Shown here one piece after another: positions 57,460 to 64,000 of a DNA stretch of 64,000 bases. Origin of the DNA: Bisporella sp. PMI_857 (lineage: Eukaryota; Ascomycota; Leotiomycetes; Helotiales; Helotiaceae). Numbering within the stretch: position 1 is the first letter of the stretch; the number at the start of each line of letters is the position of its first letter. Under the pieces are notes generated by a model, which was not told the origin of the DNA, did no database searches, and saw only the letters and a program-made list of their open reading frames with translations. A program made the position numbers and the translations under genes. The stretch lies in assembly GCA_021307315.1 (NCBI GenBank), contig JAJSPD010000010.1, positions 868,001 to 932,000 on the forward strand. Reading direction: 5' to 3'.

Positions 57460-59631
57460 ATGGATCTGCCGCGCTACCAGTATAACAATATTTCTAGTGA
57501 GCCGCGGGAAGTTCGACTTCTCAGCCTCCACTCGGAAAAGATGGAAACCCCAGTATCATGTCATCTATCTGTTGTGTGCTTGGATGAGACGCCTGAATTT
57601 GAAAACCTCAACTATGTTTTGGGAGATGCAAGCCTTACGTTTACCATCATGGTCGACAAAAGGCAGTTTGGAGGTCACCAAAACCTTCGAAGCTGCTCTC
57701 ACATGCCTGTGAAATAAGAATACGGATAGAACAATATGGATTGATCAGACATATACCAATCAATCCGATATGGGGGAGAAATCTCAGCAAGTTTCACTCA
57801 TGTCGGACATTTACAAGATTTGCAAAGGAGTGTACTTATAGTTGGGGGATGATAGCACACCATTTCCTTGGAGCAGAACCCTTATTCGCAATAAATAATG
57901 ATCTATAAAACACTTTGCAACCCCAAGAATGTCTCTGCAACAAGGCAACTGACCTTGATGTTCTCATATTAGGTGCTAGCGATCAGAAAACTGTCGAGAA
58001 TGCGATATTTTTAGACAGGTAAGTAGTTAAGAACTAAAGGCAGGACTCATAGTTGAAGTACGGGTAGTGGAAATAAAGATAGTCTAGCTGCTGCTAAATT
58101 TGATCTAATCGGTATGTATTCGATAGGAAAGCACTTTCATGAGATGCCATACTTTGAGCTTGTCGATTCATCGATTCTAAAGTTAGCTCCTCGAAATACA
58201 AATGCTTTGAAGCCATGAAAACGATGACAGATCTACCATATTGGGAAAGGACGTGGGTTGTTCAGGAAAACGTATTTCCAGTTAAAGCCACAGTCGTCTT
58301 CGGATCACATACCCTTTGATGCACATTTTCTCCAAAGCAAGTCAAGAATACCTCGTGCACAGCATAGGATGCTGTTGAGTACTGTACGATAGCCTCCCGG
58401 TAGCTATCAGGTATTTGCCACTTAAGCTTTCACTAAGGTACGCGCACTTTCAACCATCACCGCCGATAATAAGCAAGCAAATAGTTCGGTAGATACCCTC
58501 ATAAATCTACTCCGTTTGACCAGCGGTAAGAAAGCCTCGGATGACCGAGTCAAACTCTACGCGGTACTGTGACTGGTGACGAACTGGCTAGGTCAGCCAC
58601 CAATTGAATCCGACTATGAGATCTCAACGCTACAGTTGTATGGACGGTTACTATGCATAACGTCAATGCTTCAGGGGCACTTTTACCTTTGGCTGGGCAT
58701 CATGCTCATAGGAGAGAACTAGCTTCTTGGAGTAAGCCTGGATATCTCTAGACCTATGAGTAAATTTATTGAAGGAAATAAGTGTGAGTGTTTTAAAAAT
58801 AGTCATTGCTAACACCTCCTTCTAGTGTTTGGTTGGGCTGCTCCTTCGGATTCACCTTTCATCAGCGAGGTTGACTTGAAAAGTTCTAAAATATTTACAA
58901 TTATTCCTTAGGATAACCTCCCAGTCTCAAGCTGCATGGCGATTCAACACTTCTGGTGGAAGGATACTTCGTGGATCAAGTCGAAAGTTTCGGTATGCAA
59001 ATGTTGACCAGTGATTGGTATTACGCTGCGGCAGTCTTGGACAGCTAAGTGAATCAATTTCGCTCCAGGAGGATGGAAAAACACCGTATATACCTGGTTG
59101 TGACCTAGCAGGTGCATTCTGGCGCCGTGTCGCCGCGGGGGTCTGTTGGAACGCTGGTCCCATTTCTCCTTCAGCACTTGGATATGGCTCGAAAGCATTC
59201 CGCAAGGTCGCACCTGAAGATAATGCTACTTATATATTATGTATTAAGCAAATTCGATCAGCAAAGAAAGGCCAGTGGATGCTCAACGACACTACTTTAT
59301 CATTTCAAATTATCATTCCGCTGGTTACCAGATATTATCAAATTTTTCGTATGCAAAAGGACTACCTTGGAAATGGCCCTGCAGGTTTACAGGTCGGCGA
59401 TCAAGCTCATACTTTGGTGGGAAGTAAGATGCCGTTTATAACACGCAGGTGCCTCGCTCCTCCACAAAGCAGTCCGAGGCCCTTGCGCCGGTACCGCAAA
59501 CATTCAAACTCGTGGAAGAATGTTATGTTCATGGAATTATGAGCGAGAGAGATGATATCAGACGGTATTCACCAAACACAGTCCATAACCCTATGTTGAG
59601 GACTAATCTTAGAAGTGCATTGCGAGCATGA
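57460..59631 (+). pseudogene. HET-domain (heterokaryon incompatibility) pseudogene
   Basis: Pieces of one HET protein lie in order on the plus strand but in different frames broken by stops. From 57460: MDLPRYQYNNISSEPREVRL and LSVVCLDETPEFENLNYVLG. After a frame change near 57690: DRTIWIDQTYTNQ and KSQQVSLMSDIYK, then a TAG. Near 58225: DLPYWERTWVVQENVFPV. Near 58520-58680: KASDDRVKLYAVL, a TGA, then LVTNWLGQPPIESDYEIS. Near 58930-59100: FNTSGG. Near 59494: TFKLVEECYVHGIM, the usual C-terminal HET-protein signature. HET proteins mediate non-self recognition and cell death after fusion of unlike hyphae. At least one frameshift and two stops make this copy non-functional unless several undetected introns exist. 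The lesions are described here only. Confidence 0.8.
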
Positions 59632-60133
59632 TCCATAGTGTTTCAGTAGATAAGATCATCGCCGAATCGGGCCATGAATCGATCTCTATGATTTGTTGCT
59701 CTCTGAATGCGATTTTCCTTCTGAACGGCAAACATTACTCCATAAGCGAGCAGCTCACAAGTGTGCAAATTCTATCATGTCATTTCCTAATTTGAGTCAT
59801 TCTGCTTAACATATTCCTATACAGATTCAAAGACAATAGATTCGGTAATACAACTATCCGACTGGACATACTGCTGAAGAGATAAAGGTTATATACAAAT
59901 AAGATTACAAGGTCTTTCTGGATCATATATCCAGCTGCCTCTCAGATCCAAATCCAATGAGTTATAATTTTCTCATGTCTCTACTAGGAGAACCCACCTC
60001 CGTCAAAGGCATCTATATTGCGGCCTGCCAATCTTAACTCTAGCTCGCGAACATCCATCGGCAATAGAATCATTCTTTCTGCAATTTCATCGTCATCTCT
60101 ATCATACAGATATCCCAAGTGGAATCAAATCGA
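59632..60133. other. Intergenic region
   Basis: 0.5 kb between the HET relic and the acyltransferase stop. AT-rich. Nothing recognised. Confidence 0.5.
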
Positions 60134-61624
60134 TCACATAACCTCTCGCGGTACGTGTCGGAGAGGAACTGCTGGTTGTGCAGGCGTGGCAGAAGGAGGG
60201 AGTACTCTCTTGTATACCCAGTGTGCAAATTTGTTAGATGGCTCGTCAATCAGTTTCGTGACAATCTCCGCAAGCCAAAATGTGACTGGCAAGATAATCA
60301 GATGCGGTGCCAAAAACGCAAGTTCTAGACCGAGTGGTCCGTTCGTATTGAGTGGGAATTTGTCTACCCAATATGCTAATGGGGTTGTCAAATGTGAGTC
60401 TCGGTGGTAACCAACCATTAGGTACAACCTATCGGCGAGTGTCCAAAGAACAGGTCCATGGATCATATATAAAGAAAACGAGATCCGGCCCAGGTACTGA
60501 GAAAAGTTTGTCTCGAAGAATGCCTTGAGCCACCAGATGCGTGGAATTGAGGCCATCAAGAGAAAGGCTCCCCAGAACAGGTAATACCACTTAAAATCAA
60601 AGGCAGCCTGTGGTCTGAACCAGGACAAGTAATACCACCCTGGGGCGCTTTGCAGGTCGAAGTTTGGACTGTGAGAAGGGACGCCCCCGAGCCAGACGCC
60701 GACAAACAAGAATGTGTAGAAAATTGGCGTTTTCCACGGCTCGAAGCGAGTGATGATAGTGGGAAGCTCATTTCTTCTTGCCAGTAAATCGAGTTCTCCC
60801 AGTAACAAGCCCCCAATGAACATTGTTCCGAACCACCCATCTACGATATGCATGTAATACCACATAAGCGCAACATACAATAAAAGTCGCGCATTCTTTG
60901 TGATTCTTGAGAAAGCCAAGAGGGTGATATATATGATGATAGAACCTTTCATCTCAACCGGAATTGACCATGTGGGGAAATTGTATACGAACCAAGGGTC
61001 GCCTCCCGTTCTGAATGTAAAGCTCCAGTGCTTTGAGGTTATATAAAAATTCCAGAGTTCATCGCGAAACTTTTTCTCCTGAGCTGGAGATATTGTATAG
61101 ATTCCAAAGGCATGCCATGAACACATGAAGAGGAACGACACAATCAGGACAGGAATGTGAAGTCGCATCCAACGTCGGAACAGTGCTGAGGCCAAGTTCT
61201 CATTCAGCTTCACCATATCTCCGGCATATATCAGGTTCAAAGGCTTAACTGAGAGAACATATCCTGAAATTATGAAGAACATTGCGACGGCGAAGTGGCC
61301 GCCAGTAAAGACTGTCCTGATAATTGGCAGACAGGCAAAGTGATACCGGCCCTCATAACCAAACGAGGTTTCGAAGACAAGATCTGCCATGAATTGCTGC
61401 CGCGGCCATAATTGATGATGATGCCAGTATACCAGAAATGCTGCAAACCCTCTCAGTCCGTCGAGATATGCAGTCCGTCCGATTTGCTTTCTTGGCCCGC
61501 CGCGTGAAAAGATCGCAGGTCGAATGAGGTCCATAAACCATCTTCCCCAACCGCGCGGTGCCGGCTCCTGTAGCTCTTTATTTTCTAAGAGCCCGCCGCT
61601 CAGTATGCCATCGTGTCTCGTCAT
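60134..61624 (-). CDS. Membrane acyltransferase (acyltransferase family 3)
   Basis: A single exon of 496 aa from ATG at 61624 (MTRHDGILSGGLLENKELQE). The frame is open 34 codons further upstream without an ATG, so an extra 5' exon cannot be excluded. The family opening is clear: TAYLDGLRGFAAFLVYWHHH, with the His proposed to be catalytic in acyltransferase-3 proteins. About ten membrane segments follow, for example FAVAMFFIISGYVL, HIPVLIVSFLFMCSWHAF, GSIIIYITLLAF, FGTMFIGGLLLGELD, FLLMASIPRIWWL and LIILPVTFWLAEIV. YLGRISFSLYMIHGPVL is typical for the C-terminal half. These proteins O-acylate sugars or other small molecules; fungal members include surface-induced genes. Substrate unknown. Endomembrane or plasma membrane. 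Confidence 0.92.
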   Translation of the reverse strand: MTRHDGILSGGLLENKELQEPAPRGWGRWFMDLIRPAIFSRGGPRKQIGRTAYLDGLRGFAAFLVYWHHHQLWPRQQFMADLVFETSFGYEGRYHFACLPIIRTVFTGGHFAVAMFFIISGYVLSVKPLNLIYAGDMVKLNENLASALFRRWMRLHIPVLIVSFLFMCSWHAFGIYTISPAQEKKFRDELWNFYITSKHWSFTFRTGGDPWFVYNFPTWSIPVEMKGSIIIYITLLAFSRITKNARLLLYVALMWYYMHIVDGWFGTMFIGGLLLGELDLLARRNELPTIITRFEPWKTPIFYTFLFVGVWLGGVPSHSPNFDLQSAPGWYYLSWFRPQAAFDFKWYYLFWGAFLLMASIPRIWWLKAFFETNFSQYLGRISFSLYMIHGPVLWTLADRLYLMVGYHRDSHLTTPLAYWVDKFPLNTNGPLGLELAFLAPHLIILPVTFWLAEIVTKLIDEPSNKFAHWVYKRVLPPSATPAQPAVPLRHVPREVM

Positions 61625-63479
61625 CTGGCCGTCCAATTCGTCCTCACCCTTGTGTTGTACAGCTTCCTCGGCCCAGGTAGAATTTTTTGGAAAAATGATC
61701 TTTGTCGCTCAAAGGTTTAGAGTTCTGCGGTCGACAGTCCCATCTACCAAAAGCCTGACTAGCAGATGTATGGCGTTGTGGAGCAAAGGCTACAACTCAG
61801 AATTGTGTTGTGAACGTCCAAAAAAATTGAATCCGGCACATTGGAAGTAAGGAGCGTGTTTGGTATCTCACTCGTGTCACGACACTCAAGCCACACCTGG
61901 GAAACCTTGTGTCTTGGAAGTTCAGGGATAAGCTTATTGGGTTCGTGCGTTGGGTCCAAAGAGGAATGATATCCGCGTCGCATAATATTTCTAATGTACC
62001 GCATGCGCCATATTACCTGCCAACTGCTGGTCAGTCATTCAATATGTTCGCCTCCTTAGCGAAGAAACGGGAGAATGCTCGTATTTGATTTGAGCATTCT
62101 TTGATCGTTTTCAGGACAGCATGTGTTTCTACTTGCACAGCGATCCGGCTGTGCTACTGCACACTAACTGATAGCTGGAACTTTGTGTACCTCAGCTGTT
62201 AGTTGTTTTGCAGTTTTGCACTGCACTTGTTTTTGCCACTGCACTCAGCTGCATTTCAAAGATGCAACTGACTTGTATTTTGAGGCTATGGCTTTCTCTC
62301 TTTCTCTCTTCAAATTTATTACAAGTTTACAAGTGGGGTATATATATAATTTAAGCTTTAGGGGCTCCATGCGAATGCAGGTCCCCCAGATTTTGCATAT
62401 ATGATTCGCCCTTGGGGGCTTCACATGTCGTGCCCGATTCAATATGGGGTCAAAGGCGATCGGGCGGTGTCCAAATAGGGGGCCCCTATTCAAAACCTTT
62501 GTGCTATTTGCTGGAATTGACCAACAAACACTCCTATTTTTTCAAACAAAAAAGCTGCTTACTTGTCCCCAGCTGAAGATTTATTCAGGAGAAGGGGAGA
62601 CCGCTTCTGGTCCAACGGTTTCTATTCAGCTCCAGCCATTCATTCCAGCACCACTATTTACATGTTTAGCCGGAAGCGAGTCTCCAACAACCGGGTGGAG
62701 CACCAACAGCAGATCGCCCCCTGAGGCGTGCACCGGCCTACTTGGAAGCGTATTCGGAGATGATTTGTTTTTGCAACTTATTTTAGTGCTTGGCGTAGAG
62801 AAAACTTGGGGAAATATTAGGAAGCCATTTAGACAGATTCGCGTTCTCACCTGCTGTCAGTTTCTGACAGTAAGCAAACAATTATCCCTGCTTCAGATAA
62901 AGAATTCCATCCTCTCTGCTGTCCACGGAAGACAAGATCTCTCTTATCGTATGGTAGGTGTTACAAGGATTTAAGCTCCTGTTGTGCAACAGAAGCTGCA
63001 AGCTTGTCCAGAGGGAACCCTAATTCTGATGTTTTTTTCTTATGCTGCAAGAAAACTTGTATATGGGAATTAGAGCTATTGACAACTCAGAATGCTCCAC
63101 GAAGAGCCTGCAAGCATTAACTCCCTTGCTACCAACAAGATTATAGACCATTAGAAGGCGTTGGCGCATTTTTAAGTAATTTTGTTGTAATTTTACATGA
63201 AAACGGCTTAGTCGCCTCGTTACCCATCTATCCACTCTCACCGCAATCAAATAAGTAAAATAAGTAAATAATTCCATTATGGCTTGCCACAATATTACGG
63301 CGGCAGCCAATCCTTGCCTAAACCTGGCTGCCGCCCATGGTTAGGATAGGTCACCGTTTCAGATCCTGGTCTGCACTCGGCGCTGTGATTTTTGACATCT
63401 GAAATGTACCGTATGCTTAACATTCAAGTTTTCCTACCCCCCCTACAACATCCATCTCCTTTCGTACTGAGGGACCATC
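61625..63479. other. Divergent intergenic region
   Basis: 1.9 kb between the acyltransferase and GT32 starts. It probably holds both promoters. A plus-strand open stretch at 62444-62974 (176 codons) shows no domain and is not called. No RNA gene seen. Confidence 0.45.
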
Positions 63480-64000
63480 ATGAATTCAAAAATGCATGTC
63501 CCAACCTCGTTACTCTCTCCATTGGGAGGGAGGATACCTAAACCAATGCAGAGAGCTTTTCCTCTGTACATCGCCGCCATCCTCATCGTTCTATTTTTCT
63601 CCTTAACGTCGTCCTACGGCCAGTCAGCAGAAGTTTTAAAGCGCGTCGGAAACACCGTTATTTCGTATTCAATCCCATCGCACGCACCAGGCGATCGGTT
63701 TCCCAAGAAGATTTGGCAGACATGGAAGGTTGATCCTTTAGATTTTGAGGAAAGAGACAAGGTGCGCGCCAGATCATGGGCGAACAAAAATGAAGGCTAC
63801 AGATATGAGGTGTTGACAGATGGGAATGATCTACACTATGTAGAAACTAACTTTGGACCTGCCGGCTTAAATCGACCTGACATCGTCAACATGTACCGCG
63901 AACTTACCGCGAAAATTATCAAAGCCGATCTCCTGAGATACTTGGTCATGTATGTCGAAGGAGGAGTTTACGCGGATATCGATGTCGAAGCATTGAAGCC
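63480..64000 (+). CDS. GT32 (Och1-like) glycosyltransferase, cut by window end
   Basis: An open frame runs from ATG at 63480 to the last base without a stop, giving 173 residues of an incomplete protein. The N-terminus is a type II signal anchor: MNSKMHVPTSLLSPLGGRIP, then AFPLYIAAILIVLFFSL near residues 28-44. The luminal domain shows GT32 signatures: FPKKIWQTWK, RSWANKNEGYRYEVLTD, KADLLRYLVMYVEGGVYADI, with the DxD motif (Asp166-Ile-Asp168) six residues from the edge. Och1-type enzymes add the first alpha-1,6-mannose to N-glycans in the cis-Golgi; other GT32 proteins make sphingolipid heads, so the exact activity is open. The first half of the protein is uninterrupted by introns. Confidence 0.93.
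   Translation, partial: MNSKMHVPTSLLSPLGGRIPKPMQRAFPLYIAAILIVLFFSLTSSYGQSAEVLKRVGNTVISYSIPSHAPGDRFPKKIWQTWKVDPLDFEERDKVRARSWANKNEGYRYEVLTDGNDLHYVETNFGPAGLNRPDIVNMYRELTAKIIKADLLRYLVMYVEGGVYADIDVEALK

Noticed and set aside
62444..62974. Plus-strand open frame of 176 codons
   Set aside because: No domain, no membrane or signal pattern, and residue composition like a chance frame in intergenic DNA.

Overview
This 64 kb window is nuclear DNA of a filamentous ascomycete (Pezizomycotina; Leotiomycetes/Helotiales is my best guess, which the sequence suggests but does not prove). The evidence is short GT..AG introns (about 45-250 nt) with CTAAC/CTGAC-type branch points and CT-rich leaders. The gene content is also fungal: a GT15 KTR mannosyltransferase, a C2H2+Zn2Cys6 regulator, a CE12 pectin esterase and a HET-domain relic. 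Genes are monocistronic and unclustered, separated by intergenic stretches of 0.3-4 kb. Exon models below were built by hand by requiring splice sites and reading phase to agree; I could run no alignment.

Layout. 0.2-3.7 kb: LARP1-like RNA-binding protein (-). 6.1-7.2 kb: Golgi protein Sft2 (-). 11.4-13.2 kb: bHLH transcription factor with a long CT-rich leader (+). 16.1-16.7 kb: fragments of an unassigned membrane protein (-). 17.0-17.5 kb: HIT-family hydrolase (-). 18.6-19.5 kb: hypothetical protein (+). 20.1-21.4 kb: helical mitochondrial membrane protein (+). 21.7-23.4 kb: KTR/KRE2 mannosyltransferase (-). 23.7-27.2 kb: histone chaperone HIRA (-). 27.8-29.2 kb: medium-chain reductase (-). 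29.7-30.7 kb: U1-type zinc-finger splicing protein (-). 31.1-32.4 kb: stomatin-like mitochondrial protein (+). 33.9-39.6 kb: MON2 (-). 39.9-40.6 kb: MMS2 ubiquitin E2 variant (+). 40.8-41.8 kb: LYR-motif protein (-).

From about 42 kb the window is more accessory. It holds a small RBR/IBR fragment gene (42.8-43.3 kb, +), a degenerate block, a secreted rhamnogalacturonan acetylesterase (44.7-45.6 kb, -), a C2H2/Zn2Cys6 double zinc-finger regulator (47.3-49.6 kb, -), a tiny Cys-rich two-exon gene of 52 aa (52.3-52.5 kb, -), Srs2 DNA helicase (53.6-56.5 kb, -), a frameshifted HET-domain pseudogene (57.5-59.6 kb, +), a membrane acyltransferase (60.1-61.6 kb, -) and the start of a GT32/Och1-like glycosyltransferase cut by the window end (63.5 kb, +).

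How they fit together: most genes are housekeeping. Sft2, MON2, KTR and the GT32 protein belong to Golgi traffic and glycosylation. MMS2 and Srs2 both act in replication-damage tolerance. The stomatin-like, LYR and helical proteins look mitochondrial. LARP1, HIRA, bHLH and the zinc-finger proteins act on RNA or chromatin. I see no biosynthetic cluster, CRISPR, rRNA or convincing tRNA. The least explained items are the 52-aa Cys-rich gene, the membrane-protein fragments at 16.1-16.7 kb, the RBR fragment and the degenerate 43.3-44.7 kb block.
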